From: Xanthobacteraceae bacterium
Lineage (GTDB): Bacteria; Pseudomonadota; Alphaproteobacteria; Rhizobiales; Xanthobacteraceae
Direction: 5' to 3'
Assembly (NCBI GenBank): GCA_019747015.1
Contig: JAIERI010000144.1
Coordinates: 1-35,492 of the forward strand
DNA: 35,492 bases
Shown here: positions 1 to 9,890 of the stretch, piece by piece
Layout: every line of letters begins with the position of its first letter
Numbering within the stretch: the stretch's first letter is position 1
The notes under the pieces: model-generated
The model's database searches: none
What the model saw: the letters and a program-made list of their open reading frames with translations, nothing else
What the model was told of the DNA's origin: nothing
Made by a program: the position numbers and the translations under genes

Positions 1-94
1 GACCTGCGCGAGCCGCAACCTCCCAGATAATCAGAAGCACGACAGGCGTCAGCATGCCGACGAAACGCTCATAGCCCTGCAGCGCGCCCTTCAT
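1..94 (-). CDS. ABC transporter permease, N-terminal fragment (runs off the window)
   Basis: Reverse-strand ATG at 94..92 reads MKGALQGYERFVGMLTPVVLLIIWEVAARAG, a typical first TM helix of a TauC/SsuC-type permease; its ATG overlaps the TGA of the upstream ATPase gene (ATGA). Confidence 0.65.
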   Translation of the reverse strand, partial: MKGALQGYERFVGMLTPVVLLIIWEVAARAG

Positions 95-927
95 TGCGCC
101 GCCCCCTCGGTATTCAGCCGTGCGCGGTTGACCTCGTCGCGAAGCTGCTCCCAGATATCGACCACAAGCTCGCCATAAGCGGGCTTCTGCCGAAGCTCGA
201 GAACGTTGCGCGGACGCTCGAAGGGCACATCGATCAACGCCTTCATGCGCCCGGGGTTGGCCGTCATCACCATGATCCGGTCGCCGAGCGTCACCGCCTC
301 ATCGACACTGTGGGTGATGAAGACGACGGTTTTTTTCGTCGCTTCCCAGATTCTGAGCAGTTCTTCATGCAGCAGAAGCTTGTTCTGCTCGTCGAGCGCG
401 GAGAACGGCTCGTCCATCAAAAGAATTTCCGGATCGTTGGCGAAAGCACGAACGATCGACACCCGCTGTTTCATTCCGCCGGAGAGCTGGTGCGGATAGC
501 GATCGCGGAACCGCCACAGGCCCGTGCGCTCCAGCCAGATGCCAATGCTGTCGGCCACCTCCGGCTCGGCGACCTTGCGCATCCGCAAGCCGTAGGCCGC
601 ATTGTCGTAAACCGTCATCCAGGGAAACAGCGAGTCGCCCTGGAAGATCATCGAATTGGTCGGACGCGAGAGGTTCGCCTGCCGGACGTCGACCGTGCCT
701 TCGCTCTGCTCGTTGAGACCCGCCAGAATCCGCAACAAAGTGGTCTTGCCGCAGCCGCTTGGTCCGACGATCACGAAGAACTCGCCTTGCGGGATATCGA
801 TGGTGATACCGTCGAGCGCAACAAAACCCGTGGCGCCGAACCGCTTGCCGACATTCGACAGCGAGATTTGCGTCGGCCGGGGCGCTTGCGCGTCCTGCAC
901 CGCTTTCATGGCAGGCATCGTGTGCAT
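91..927 (-). CDS. ABC transporter ATP-binding protein, nitrate/sulfonate/taurine (SsuB/TauB) type
   Basis: Walker A GPSGCGKTT, signature LSGGMKQR, Walker B ILLMDEPFSALDE, H-loop THSVDEA. Confidence 0.93.
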   Translation of the reverse strand: MHTMPAMKAVQDAQAPRPTQISLSNVGKRFGATGFVALDGITIDIPQGEFFVIVGPSGCGKTTLLRILAGLNEQSEGTVDVRQANLSRPTNSMIFQGDSLFPWMTVYDNAAYGLRMRKVAEPEVADSIGIWLERTGLWRFRDRYPHQLSGGMKQRVSIVRAFANDPEILLMDEPFSALDEQNKLLLHEELLRIWEATKKTVVFITHSVDEAVTLGDRIMVMTANPGRMKALIDVPFERPRNVLELRQKPAYGELVVDIWEQLRDEVNRARLNTEGAAQ

Positions 928-929
928 CC

Positions 930-1970
930 TCAGCGCGCCTTGTACGGTCCGAGTTTCTTGACGGCGTTTTCGACAAACGACAGATCGACAACGTCGTTTG
1001 AGGTGACAGGCTTCTCGATCTGTCCCTGCGACTGGAAGAATTGCAGATCCTCGTCGAGGCTCTTCATGTTGACCGTGCCGTCCGGCGAAATGCCGTTCGG
1101 AATCATGTCATCGAACAGCTTGCGGTCGGAGATGCCGGTGGTCTTCATGATCAGCGCGATGATTTCCTCCGCGCCCGGCCCGGTGAAATGACCGCTGCCG
1201 GTGGCGTCGGTGTAGATGCGCGCCGCCCTCACATAGGCATTCATAAACCGCTGTCCGACATCGCGCCGCTTGGTCAGCAGATCATCGCCGTATAACAAGA
1301 CCGCAACCTGCTGGCCGGGATAAATCTGATCACCCGACATTCTGACCGCGACGCCGCTGTTGACGGCCTGACTCACCGACGGCTCGGTGGTGATCGAAGC
1401 GTCGATCGCTTTCGAGGTCAGCGCCACGACCTGCTGCGGATAACTCATGTTGACGATTTCAGCGTCTTTGTAAGTCAGGCCGCCCATCGTCAACGCGACA
1501 TTCAGTTTCGAATTGGTGGCGGAGCCCGGTCCCGCCGCTGCGAGCTTGAGGCCCTTGAGATCGGCGAAACTCTTGACCTTGCCTGAATCGACGAGATCCT
1601 TGCGCACGATCAGAGGCATGTAGTCATAGCCCGCCGGCGACGATCCCTTGTCGGCAACAATCTTGACGCCGATGCCGCGCGACACCGCATTGTAAAGACC
1701 GGCCGACGAAGCGCCCGCGCCGATGTCGATCTGACCCGCGCCGAGCGGCGCGATCATGCGCGGACCGGAATCGAAGGGAATGAGATCGACCTTGAGATTC
1801 TCCTCCGCGAAAAACCCGTGATCCTGCGCGATGTAGAACACCACATCGCTGATGACCTTGTTGACGCCAACCTTGACGGCGTCCTGACTGTGCGCGCTCG
1901 AGACGCCAACCGTCAAAAGAACCGCCGCACAGGCAGCGATCTTGTTCAGCTCAGAAAGACCCTTTTGCAT
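930..1970 (-). CDS. ABC transporter substrate-binding protein, NMT1/SsuA-like
   Basis: Signal peptide (AACAAVLLTVGVSSAHSQ) followed by an SBP fold: VKVGVNKVISDVVFYIAQDHGFFAEENLKVDLIPFDSGPRMIAPLGAGQIDIG. Confidence 0.9.
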   Translation of the reverse strand: MQKGLSELNKIAACAAVLLTVGVSSAHSQDAVKVGVNKVISDVVFYIAQDHGFFAEENLKVDLIPFDSGPRMIAPLGAGQIDIGAGASSAGLYNAVSRGIGVKIVADKGSSPAGYDYMPLIVRKDLVDSGKVKSFADLKGLKLAAAGPGSATNSKLNVALTMGGLTYKDAEIVNMSYPQQVVALTSKAIDASITTEPSVSQAVNSGVAVRMSGDQIYPGQQVAVLLYGDDLLTKRRDVGQRFMNAYVRAARIYTDATGSGHFTGPGAEEIIALIMKTTGISDRKLFDDMIPNGISPDGTVNMKSLDEDLQFFQSQGQIEKPVTSNDVVDLSFVENAVKKLGPYKAR

Positions 1971-2036
1971 TCTCTTCTCTCCCGATTGATTGCGGCTTTT
2001 GCCAGCTATTATTTTTGAAACCTGAAATCCGCCGTC

Positions 2037-3494
2037 CTATCCTGACAATATCTGCGCGGCGACTCCTTCGGCATCGTCGCTGAGGCATTGCACGAGATCG
2101 ACATCCTCTTCGCCCCTGACATGAATGCGCTTGAAAACCATCGGCTCGGCTTCGACCGGTTTTGTGGCATCGAGTCCCATCTTGGCGCCGATGCCGTTAT
2201 CGGTCGTGGGATCGAGCTTCGAGCCCAGCGCTCCGGAGACGACAAGCAGATCGCGATCGGCCTGGAAGCGGGTCGCGACCGCCCATTCGATTTCGTTCGG
2301 ATCGTCGATATCGACGTCCATGTCCACGACCACGACCTGCTTGAGATCGTAATGGCCGGCGAAGGCACCCATGATGATGTTCTTCGGCTCGCCGTTATTG
2401 GTCTTGTCCATCTTCACCGCGAGATGATAACGGCAGGTGCCGCCGCGGGTCAGCCGCACATCGCGCACCGACGGAAAGCTGCGCTGAAGATGTTCCAGCA
2501 TCGTGGCTTCGCGCGGAATTTCACCGAGTACCAGATGTTCCATGCCGCCGCCGGTGATGGTGTGAAAGATCGGCTTGGCGCGATGTGTAATCGCATCCAC
2601 CTGAATGACTTCTCGGTTGGCACGCGGACCGTAATATTGCGGGAATTCGCCGAACGGCCCCTCCGGTTCGCGAACGCGCGGCAGAATGCGGCCCTCAATC
2701 ACGATTTCGGCGTGAGCGGGCACGCGGACCTGATTGGTCCGGCATTTCACCATCTCGACGGGGTGCCCCAGCAGAGCGCCGGCGATTTCCATTTCGTCAT
2801 CGTCGACAGCCACGATAGCTTGCGATGCCAGGATGCAGGCCGGATGCACGCCGATGACAAGCGCGATCTCAAGCGCCTGCCCCGCCTGCTCCGCCATGTC
2901 GAAATAATGCCGGGTGTGGCGCGGCAGGATCAAAACACCGATGCGGTCCGGACCGCTGACCTGGCAGCGATGGATCGAGACATTCTGCACGCCGGTTTTC
3001 GGATTGCGCGCAATCAGAAGCGCCGCCGTGATGTAAGGCCCGCTATCGAGTTCGTTGTGCTTGGGGATCGGCAGCAGCTTCAACAGATCGATGTTGGATG
3101 TGTGCACCACGTCCTGCACCGGCGCGCTCTCGACCTCCACCCATGGCAGACGATTGCGGACTGCGTCCTGAAATCGCGTCAAGAGATCATTGGGATGCAC
3201 ACCGATCGATTCAGCAACCCAGCCACGATTGGTGAAAATATTGGACACGACCGGAATGGAATGCCCCTTGGGCGAGGGAAACAGGACTGCAGAAGTATGT
3301 TCGAGCCGCTTTCCGATAGCCGCAAGCTGATCAATCAGCGACACGCCACTGCGCGCGACCGCGAGCCGGTCCGTGGCCGACAACTTGCGAAGCCAGGTCC
3401 GCAAATCGGGCGACGCGTTATGTCCGGCGCCGGAAGGGACGCCATGGCGATCGGACCGTGAAGACACTTTCGAAGACACTTTTGTTTGTTCCAT
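2037..3494 (-). CDS. UbiD family (prenylated-FMN dependent) decarboxylase
   Basis: UbiD family motifs NVSIHRCQ (catalytic Arg region) and EPEGPFGEFPQYYGP (paired catalytic Glu); directly downstream of a ubiX homolog. Confidence 0.93.
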   Translation of the reverse strand: MEQTKVSSKVSSRSDRHGVPSGAGHNASPDLRTWLRKLSATDRLAVARSGVSLIDQLAAIGKRLEHTSAVLFPSPKGHSIPVVSNIFTNRGWVAESIGVHPNDLLTRFQDAVRNRLPWVEVESAPVQDVVHTSNIDLLKLLPIPKHNELDSGPYITAALLIARNPKTGVQNVSIHRCQVSGPDRIGVLILPRHTRHYFDMAEQAGQALEIALVIGVHPACILASQAIVAVDDDEMEIAGALLGHPVEMVKCRTNQVRVPAHAEIVIEGRILPRVREPEGPFGEFPQYYGPRANREVIQVDAITHRAKPIFHTITGGGMEHLVLGEIPREATMLEHLQRSFPSVRDVRLTRGGTCRYHLAVKMDKTNNGEPKNIIMGAFAGHYDLKQVVVVDMDVDIDDPNEIEWAVATRFQADRDLLVVSGALGSKLDPTTDNGIGAKMGLDATKPVEAEPMVFKRIHVRGEEDVDLVQCLSDDAEGVAAQILSG

Positions 3495-3499
3495 TTGAG

Positions 3500-4114
3500 T
3501 TACGCGATGCCCTTGCGGCGGCGAAGTTCCTGGTCCTCGCCCCAGCGGCTGACGACACCGACATCAATGCCGTACAGGTCCAGCACACGTCCCACGGTAT
3601 GATCGATCATGTCCTCGAGATTGTGCGGCTTGGCGTAGAACGCGGGCACCGGCGGAGCGATGATGGCCCCGATCTCCGACAGCGATGCCATCGAGCGCAA
3701 ATGGCCGGTATGCAGCGGCGTTTCGCGGACCATCAGCACGAGCCGGCGCCGTTCCTTGAGGGTGACGTCCGCGGCCCGCGTCAGCAGCGTCGTGGTGACG
3801 CCCGAGGCGATTTCCGACATCGAACGCACCGAACAGGGCGCCACGATCATGCCCATGGTCTGAAACGAACCGCTCGAAATCGACGCCGCCATGTCGTCGA
3901 TGGCGTGAACCTTGTCTGCTGCCGCCTTGACGTCGGCGATCTTCAGGCTGGTCTCATAGGCGAACGTCACCTCCGCCGTCTTGGACATCACAAGATGCGT
4001 CTCCACGCCGGCATTGCGCAGCAATTGCAGCAGGCGCACGCCGTACTGAACGCCGGAGGCGCCGGAAATTCCGACGATAAGACGACGAGGCGACGATTCC
4101 ATTTTTTGTTCCAC
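3500..4114 (-). CDS. UbiX family flavin prenyltransferase
   Basis: N-terminal RLIVGISGASGVQYGVRLLQLL; PCSVRSMSEIASGVTTTLLTRAADVTLKERRRLVLMVRETPLHTGHLRSM. Confidence 0.93.
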   Translation of the reverse strand: MEQKMESSPRRLIVGISGASGVQYGVRLLQLLRNAGVETHLVMSKTAEVTFAYETSLKIADVKAAADKVHAIDDMAASISSGSFQTMGMIVAPCSVRSMSEIASGVTTTLLTRAADVTLKERRRLVLMVRETPLHTGHLRSMASLSEIGAIIAPPVPAFYAKPHNLEDMIDHTVGRVLDLYGIDVGVVSRWGEDQELRRRKGIA

Positions 4115-4152
4115 TGAGACCCTGGCCCCCTCAGCCTTAGGACCGCCCGACG

Positions 4153-4199
4153 ATCAATTCAAATAATTGATTTTGATATATTTGATCACTATTATTGAT
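4153..4199. promoter_or_regulatory. Candidate LysR-type operator region between ubiX and the LysR gene
   Basis: Perfect inverted repeat ATCAATT-caaat-AATTGAT (4153-4171) and ATC-N9-GAT (4185-4199), both containing T-N11-A, in an AT-rich divergent intergenic region. Confidence 0.6.
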
Positions 4200-4223
4200 T
4201 GCAAATCCGGTCCGCGGGGTCGC

Positions 4224-5138
4224 ATGGATATAAAGCAGATGCAGTATTTCCTTTGCCTGGCCCAGGAAGGGAACGTGACCCGCGCCGCGCGCCGGCTCAA
4301 CATCGTGCAGCCCGCATTGAGCATGCAGATCGCCAAGCTCGAAACCTCGTTCGGCAAGAAACTGTTTTATCGCTCCGCTTACGGCGTGTCCCTGACAGCG
4401 GCAGGCGAGAAACTGGCGGAGCTCGCCAACGGACTCGTTCAAAACGCCGAGAGCGTCAAAGAAGAGATGGACCGTCTCGACGGCACCATTTCGGGCCGCG
4501 TCAGCATTGGAATGATCACATCCGCGGCACAAAGCACGCTCGCGGCCTCCACTGCCGAGGTCGCCGCCAAATATCCTGAAATCAGACTCTCGGTTTTCGA
4601 GGGTTATACCGAGACTCTCATGGAATGGGTTACTGCGGGGCAGATCGATATCGCGATCATCAACGTGCCGCCCACAAAGACATCCCTGTCCGTGCATCAT
4701 ATTGTCGATGAAGGAATGATGCTGGCCTGTGCGGCCGGGAGACCACGACCGAAGAGTCTGTCGTTCAGCAACCTGAACAACATGGATCTTGTCATTCCCT
4801 CCCGTCGGCATGGACTGCGCGGAATTCTGGACACGGTGGCCGCAGAAGCAAATATCAGTCTCAAACCGCGGCTTGAAATCGATACCCTGTCGGCGATCTG
4901 CGAAGTCGTGGCGACAACCGAGCTTGTGACGATCCTGCCCGGCATCGCGCTGCATCCGGCGCTCTCGGCCGGAACCATACAGGCGCATCGTTTGCGCAAG
5001 CCTTCGATCACCCGCTCGGTCGCGTGGATCACTCACCCGCGCCGTGTCGTATCGACGGCCATGGCGGCGGTCATGGAGATTATCGCGCACGATCTCAAGT
5101 CGGCCGCCGCGTCCGCAGCCCGGCACGTCAGCAGATAA
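4224..5138 (+). CDS. LysR family transcriptional regulator
   Basis: MDIKQMQYFLCLAQEGNVTRAARRLNIVQPALSMQIAKLETSFGKKLFYR is a classic LysR HTH; the ORF is open from 4167 but ATG 4224 fits the family start. Confidence 0.93.
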   Translation: MDIKQMQYFLCLAQEGNVTRAARRLNIVQPALSMQIAKLETSFGKKLFYRSAYGVSLTAAGEKLAELANGLVQNAESVKEEMDRLDGTISGRVSIGMITSAAQSTLAASTAEVAAKYPEIRLSVFEGYTETLMEWVTAGQIDIAIINVPPTKTSLSVHHIVDEGMMLACAAGRPRPKSLSFSNLNNMDLVIPSRRHGLRGILDTVAAEANISLKPRLEIDTLSAICEVVATTELVTILPGIALHPALSAGTIQAHRLRKPSITRSVAWITHPRRVVSTAMAAVMEIIAHDLKSAAASAARHVSR

Positions 5139-5162
5139 ACCGGCGCTGCTTTTCCAATAGTT

Positions 5163-6137
5163 TCAGGACGGCGGAGCAATCGCCGAAGGTGCAGTCAAAG
5201 TCTTTCTCCGCTCAAATATTTCCTTGGGACCGAGACCATATACGGAGCGGAGAATGGCGGCGGCCTCGTTATCGAGCATCGCGATCTCCAGATATTCCTG
5301 GCTCACCGTCCGCCAGATCGGATGGCTGCTGTCAACGAACAGCAGGGCCCGCGCCACCGAATCGGGATCGGTTGCGGAGTGGCGCGAAGACAATGCGTCG
5401 ATGGTTTCCCTGCTCAGCTCGGCGGTGTATTTCCGCAGAATGGATGCAAGCTCCCAATATGTCCGCTCCTGGTTTGCCGGCGAAGACAAATTGCTCGCGT
5501 GCAAACGATATTTGATAAACGGCGCATGCGAGATCGAGATTCGAAATCCAGCCAGAACCGCACGAATCCAGAGTTCATAATCCTGCAATTGAAACAAGGA
5601 ATCCAGGTGAAGCCCGACCTTGTCAACCACGGCGCGCCGCATCATGATGGATGGGGCACTTATGAAATTGCCAAGGAACAGCAGACGCCTCAAAACGTTT
5701 GGATTGCTCATATCATCCAGCGGCGCAAACACCGGCGACATCTGCTCGTTTACGACGGAATTCCCTTCACCGTCGATGAAGACGGGCACACTGCTAACGA
5801 TGTCTGCCTGCGTGTTCTGAAGATAGGCAAGACGCCTGGATATTCCCTGCGGCAATGAAATGTCGTCGCCGGACATGATGGCGATATATTCGCCAGTGCT
5901 GTGATTGATCCCGTGATTGAGCGCGGTGCTCGGCCCGCCATTTTGTTTGAATAGGACTCTTACGGAAGCATTGTTCAGGGTGCCAAGCTTGTCCCGCGTA
6001 TCATCCGTGGATCCGTCGTCCACGACCACCACCTCGCTGTTTTCCGGCAATCCATCCAACACACTCGCAATCGACTGAAGGATGTATTGCGAGTAGTTGT
6101 ATGTGATGAGAACGACGCTGATCGAGGCGGACTTCAT
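5163..6137 (-). CDS. Family 2 glycosyltransferase
   Basis: GT-A fold: ISVVLITYNYSQYILQSIASVL...VVVDDGSTDDT...LFKQNGGPSTALNHGI...GEYIAIMSGDD. Confidence 0.9.
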   Translation of the reverse strand: MKSASISVVLITYNYSQYILQSIASVLDGLPENSEVVVVDDGSTDDTRDKLGTLNNASVRVLFKQNGGPSTALNHGINHSTGEYIAIMSGDDISLPQGISRRLAYLQNTQADIVSSVPVFIDGEGNSVVNEQMSPVFAPLDDMSNPNVLRRLLFLGNFISAPSIMMRRAVVDKVGLHLDSLFQLQDYELWIRAVLAGFRISISHAPFIKYRLHASNLSSPANQERTYWELASILRKYTAELSRETIDALSSRHSATDPDSVARALLFVDSSHPIWRTVSQEYLEIAMLDNEAAAILRSVYGLGPKEIFERRKTLTAPSAIAPPS

Positions 6138-6280
6138 TTTATCCCCGTGCGGAAATATACAATCGCTGAACCATTCCGAATTATTATATTGTCAATTGAC
6201 GGGCATGCGAAAAATTCTACCCTAATCCAGCATAATATCCGCGCTAATGACCGGAAACATTTCCCCCTCTCCTGAAAACA

Positions 6281-7561
6281 ATGCGCCGCAGCGAAGGGAT
6301 ATACCCGGTGGGGCCCATATTGAACAAAGTTAGCGACAAAAAATTTCTTCAGGAACTGAGCATTCCGTTTGCGAGCACGCATTTTCTTGAAGCGATATCC
6401 AGTTCCCAGAACAATGCCTTTATCCGGGTCTGGATCGATGACCCCAATAGCCGGCCGCTTTTCATACCTGCAAGCGCACGAACAAAATTTGAAATCAGAA
6501 CTCACAGAAACGATATCGAGCTTTTCTTCGATCGCAGCGAGGTTGCGATCGAAGACTTCAGGCCCTGGCGGTTTCTTGATTTTCCAAAACGAATAGGCGG
6601 CCGGCGTTTCCGGAAATTCAGCCAGACCGAATTCGACAAGCGGCTGACAATAATTCCCCTGCTTCATCTCTCCGGCCCGGGCGGACTACAGGCTGCCCGC
6701 ACGATGCGAACACTTGCCAAGTGGGGTTTCGGCATTTCCTCCGGGAATCTGCAGGACACTCTGCTCTATGATTATGTCGAACAAGAAAAAGGTTCGAGCC
6801 ATCCGTTGGAGGAAAAGACACCCTCGACAGGCATCATCATCCACCTTCACTATCATGATCTGTGGCCCGACTTCGAACGCCGGCTTGCGCTCGTGTCGTT
6901 GCCTTTCAAGCTCATAGTGACACTGACCGCGGACGATCCCACGCTTCGCCGCAGAATCGCGGATCGTTTCCCTAACTCCGAATGTGTCATCTATCCAAAT
7001 CGCGGCCGAGACATTGGTCCCTTCATTCAATTATGGCGCGACGGGCACCTGAATAATCTCGATTTGATTTGCAAGCTTCACGGGAAGAAATCCGCGCCAT
7101 CGGGACCGCGGGCTTTCTTTGGAGACATCTGGAGAAAATCGGTGCTCAATGATCTGGTGGGATCGGATGCCATCGTCACGAACATTGTCGAGCGATTTAT
7201 GCAGCATCCCGAACTTGGCATGGTTGGATCGCGACGTTTCCATTTGCCGAACCGGTTCATGGAACTCGACGAAGCGTGGGGATCAAACCGGGAATGCACC
7301 CTTAAACTTGCGCGGGCGTTAGGTTTTCCGGAGGAGGAATTCCGGCTGGATTTTTTCGCAGGCACGATGTTCTGGATGCGATCCGAGCTTCTCGACCTGC
7401 TCAAGCCGCTTGATTTGTCTCAAAACAGCTTCCCGGAAGAAGCCGGGCAATTGGACGGGACGCTTCATCACGCTTTGGAGCGTTTGTTCGGAGCGCTGCC
7501 GAGGGCTTCCACGACCAGGATGACGACGGAAGACACCGTATGGCGGCATGACCATTCTTGA
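6281..7561 (+). CDS. RgpF-like (rhamnan synthesis F family) protein
   Basis: IIHLHYHDLWPDFERRL...CVIYPNRGRDIGPFIQLW...LICKLHGKKS...FFAGTMFWMRSELLDLL matches the RgpF domain pattern. Confidence 0.82.
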   Translation: MRRSEGIYPVGPILNKVSDKKFLQELSIPFASTHFLEAISSSQNNAFIRVWIDDPNSRPLFIPASARTKFEIRTHRNDIELFFDRSEVAIEDFRPWRFLDFPKRIGGRRFRKFSQTEFDKRLTIIPLLHLSGPGGLQAARTMRTLAKWGFGISSGNLQDTLLYDYVEQEKGSSHPLEEKTPSTGIIIHLHYHDLWPDFERRLALVSLPFKLIVTLTADDPTLRRRIADRFPNSECVIYPNRGRDIGPFIQLWRDGHLNNLDLICKLHGKKSAPSGPRAFFGDIWRKSVLNDLVGSDAIVTNIVERFMQHPELGMVGSRRFHLPNRFMELDEAWGSNRECTLKLARALGFPEEEFRLDFFAGTMFWMRSELLDLLKPLDLSQNSFPEEAGQLDGTLHHALERLFGALPRASTTRMTTEDTVWRHDHS

Positions 7562-7582
7562 ATTTTGCAGGCCGCCGCATCT

Positions 7583-8632
7583 TCATTTTTGGAAGATGGG
7601 GTCCAGCACTTTTGACAACGCGGTGAACTCTCTTTTTATCAACCCGGTCGTTGCATGATTTTTCTTCCCGACATCCTCAATTGCACTGGCATGATTGGCG
7701 ATGCATGTTTCCAGCCTGTCCAGCAGGCCGCTTGCGTCGGGCGCAGCCAGATCCGGTATAAAGAGATCAGAAGCCGAATAAGGCGTTGTGCTGGTGCAGA
7801 TCGGCACCAGACCTGCTGAAAGATAGTTGAGAAGTTTGATATCGGACTTTGCATCGAAGAATTTCTGCGCAGCGGCTGGCAAGCGGGACGGCAATGGCGC
7901 GATTCCGATCGCTCCCGCGCTAAACTTGAGGAACTCGCGATATGAGTCAAAATCCAGCCGCGGGATGTATCTGTATTTTTTGAAAGGCACTCCGCATTCA
8001 GGATCGAAACGGCCGATAAAAATCATTTCATAATCATGGCGATTGGCGATGTTGGCCAGATCATTCATGAAGTGAGGATAGTCCATGAGCACGAACGGAA
8101 AATCCCCCGACGTCCAGACAATCTGTTTCTTCAAACCGATTTGTACTGGCGGCAAAAAGCCCGTGTGTCCGTTTTTCAGAATGATTGGGTCTTTGGTCAA
8201 AAGTGCGCCGCTGCGAAGATCCCCGGCCAATTGCTCGTTCGTCGTTGTGACAAAATCCGCGCGATTCAGGCACCATTTGATTCTCCATACCGTGTTCGGC
8301 CTCCGCTTCATCACAAATTCCGGGACCGATGTCAGCAGATCGTCAATATCGTAGATGAGTGGGACGTTGGGGTGACTTTTCAAAAATCTGTACTGGGCAT
8401 ACGAGACGTTGCGGTGGCACCAGACGTGAGTAAACCGGGCAGTCTTGAGACACCCCAGGAGGTTCATTTTGCGGTCGGCGAATTGAAACGAGGCAATCAC
8501 GTCGCGAGCGAGCAATGCGCTCAGGAAAGGCCTGATACGTATTTCGCTTAGCTCCGCGTCCGATGAAAGCGCAACCACGCTCTTTTTTTTGTCGGAAGGC
8601 GAATAAACAAAACAGCGATTGTTAAATAACAT
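7583..8632 (-). CDS. Glycosyltransferase-like protein (GT-B / group 1 style)
   Basis: VPLIYDIDDLLTSVPEF, a Rossmann-like second half, and DIKLLNYLSAGLVPICTSTTPYS resembling the donor-binding E/D-x7-E region of GT-B enzymes. Confidence 0.7.
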   Translation of the reverse strand: MLFNNRCFVYSPSDKKKSVVALSSDAELSEIRIRPFLSALLARDVIASFQFADRKMNLLGCLKTARFTHVWCHRNVSYAQYRFLKSHPNVPLIYDIDDLLTSVPEFVMKRRPNTVWRIKWCLNRADFVTTTNEQLAGDLRSGALLTKDPIILKNGHTGFLPPVQIGLKKQIVWTSGDFPFVLMDYPHFMNDLANIANRHDYEMIFIGRFDPECGVPFKKYRYIPRLDFDSYREFLKFSAGAIGIAPLPSRLPAAAQKFFDAKSDIKLLNYLSAGLVPICTSTTPYSASDLFIPDLAAPDASGLLDRLETCIANHASAIEDVGKKNHATTGLIKREFTALSKVLDPIFQK

Positions 8633-8640
8633 GATCGAAG

Positions 8641-8660
8641 CCTAAAATAATTTGTTTAGG
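8641..8660. repeat. Inverted repeat between divergent glycosyltransferase and aminotransferase genes
   Basis: CCTAAA-ataatttg-TTTAGG, 6-bp arms, 8 nt upstream of the 8632 start codon. Confidence 0.35.
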
Positions 8661-8780
8661 TGCCGACTCAACAAGTCAACATTGGTTCTTTGCTGAAAGC
8701 AAGAACCGGAAATCCGGCGGTGCATGCCTAAAACGGCGCACGAAAGGTCTTTGCGCTATTTCAGAAGGATCGGCAAGCAA

Positions 8781-9890
8781 ATGAAACAAGCGCCCTCAGC
8801 AATTCCGTTCAACGATCTTTCGCGGCAGGCAAGATTATTCCAGTCCGAATTTGTCGCTTCAATCGCAAAGACAGTTCAAAGCGGACGGTATATCCAAGGC
8901 TCCGAACACAATCAATTCGAGAAGGAATTTTCAGAATATTGTGGCACACAATTCGCCATAGGGGTTGCAAACGGCTCGGATGCGCTGGAAATAGCTCTGC
9001 GAGCGGCTGGCGTTGAACGAGGACAATCTGTACTCACCGTCGCAAACGCCGGGGGGTATGCAACAGCCGCAATTCTGGCAATCGGGGCGCGCCCGCTCTA
9101 TGCCGATGTGGATATCGACACCCATTTAATCGATCTTGAGGCCTTCGCGAACCTGATCTCCTCGGCACCTGTAGCGGCCGTTGTCATCACCCATTTGTTT
9201 GGCCGGATGGCCGATGTCGCTCGTGTCACGGACACGTGCGCGCGCAAGGGGATTCCTGTCATCGAGGATTGCGCTCAAGCTCACGGGGCGCAGCTTGGCG
9301 GCAGGATGGCCGGGAGCATTGGTGCCGCAGGCTGCTTCAGCTTCTACCCCACGAAGAATCTGGGCGCGCTCGGAGACGGCGGCGCCATCACAACGAACGA
9401 CCCCGGGATCGCCGACAAAGCCCGATCGCTTCGCCAATACGGTTGGAATGGCAAATATAAAGTCGCGTTGAGTGGAGGCCGCAACAGCCGTCTCGATGAA
9501 ATACAAGCCGCGGTGCTTCGGATAAAACTTCCAAAGCTGCGGGACTGGAACGAGCGCCGCCGGGCCATCGCCAATCGATATTGTAGCGGGCTACGGCACG
9601 ACAAAATCCGATGCCTGGGGCCTTCCGGGCCGGGTGATGTGGTGCATCTCTTCGTGGCGCGGTGTAGCGACCGAGACGGGCTTCGCGATCATCTCCGTGT
9701 GGCCGAAATTGGCAGCGACGTGCATTATCCCATACCGGATCATTTGCAGCCGGCGTGGTCGCACATTAACCCAAACACCAGATTGCCGGTAACAGAACGG
9801 CTCGCGTCCGAAATCGTCTCTTTGCCCTGCTATCCTGAATTGAGCGACGATGAAGTGGACCGAATAATCGACCGCATAAATGGCTGGTAG
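8781..9890 (+). CDS. DegT/DnrJ/EryC1/StrS family PLP-dependent sugar aminotransferase
   Basis: IPVIEDCAQAHGAQLGGRMAGSIGAAGCFSFYPTKNLGALGDGGAITTND contains the PLP Lys motif (SFYPTKNLGA). The ORF is open from 8724; ATG 8781 is preceded by AGAAGGA and matches the family start. Confidence 0.92.
   Translation: MKQAPSAIPFNDLSRQARLFQSEFVASIAKTVQSGRYIQGSEHNQFEKEFSEYCGTQFAIGVANGSDALEIALRAAGVERGQSVLTVANAGGYATAAILAIGARPLYADVDIDTHLIDLEAFANLISSAPVAAVVITHLFGRMADVARVTDTCARKGIPVIEDCAQAHGAQLGGRMAGSIGAAGCFSFYPTKNLGALGDGGAITTNDPGIADKARSLRQYGWNGKYKVALSGGRNSRLDEIQAAVLRIKLPKLRDWNERRRAIANRYCSGLRHDKIRCLGPSGPGDVVHLFVARCSDRDGLRDHLRVAEIGSDVHYPIPDHLQPAWSHINPNTRLPVTERLASEIVSLPCYPELSDDEVDRIIDRINGW

Noticed and set aside
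94-1191. 365-aa plus-strand ORF
   Set aside because: Antisense shadow of the ABC ATPase and the 3' end of the binding-protein gene; Arg/His-rich product with no domain pattern, typical of GC-rich codon usage.
2088-3461. 457-aa plus-strand ORF opposite ubiD
   Set aside because: Antisense to a clear UbiD gene with intact family motifs; the His/Arg/Asp-rich translation lacks recognisable features.
4137-5126. 329-aa minus-strand ORF opposite LysR
   Set aside because: Shadow ORF; the LysR frame has an unambiguous HTH and effector domain.
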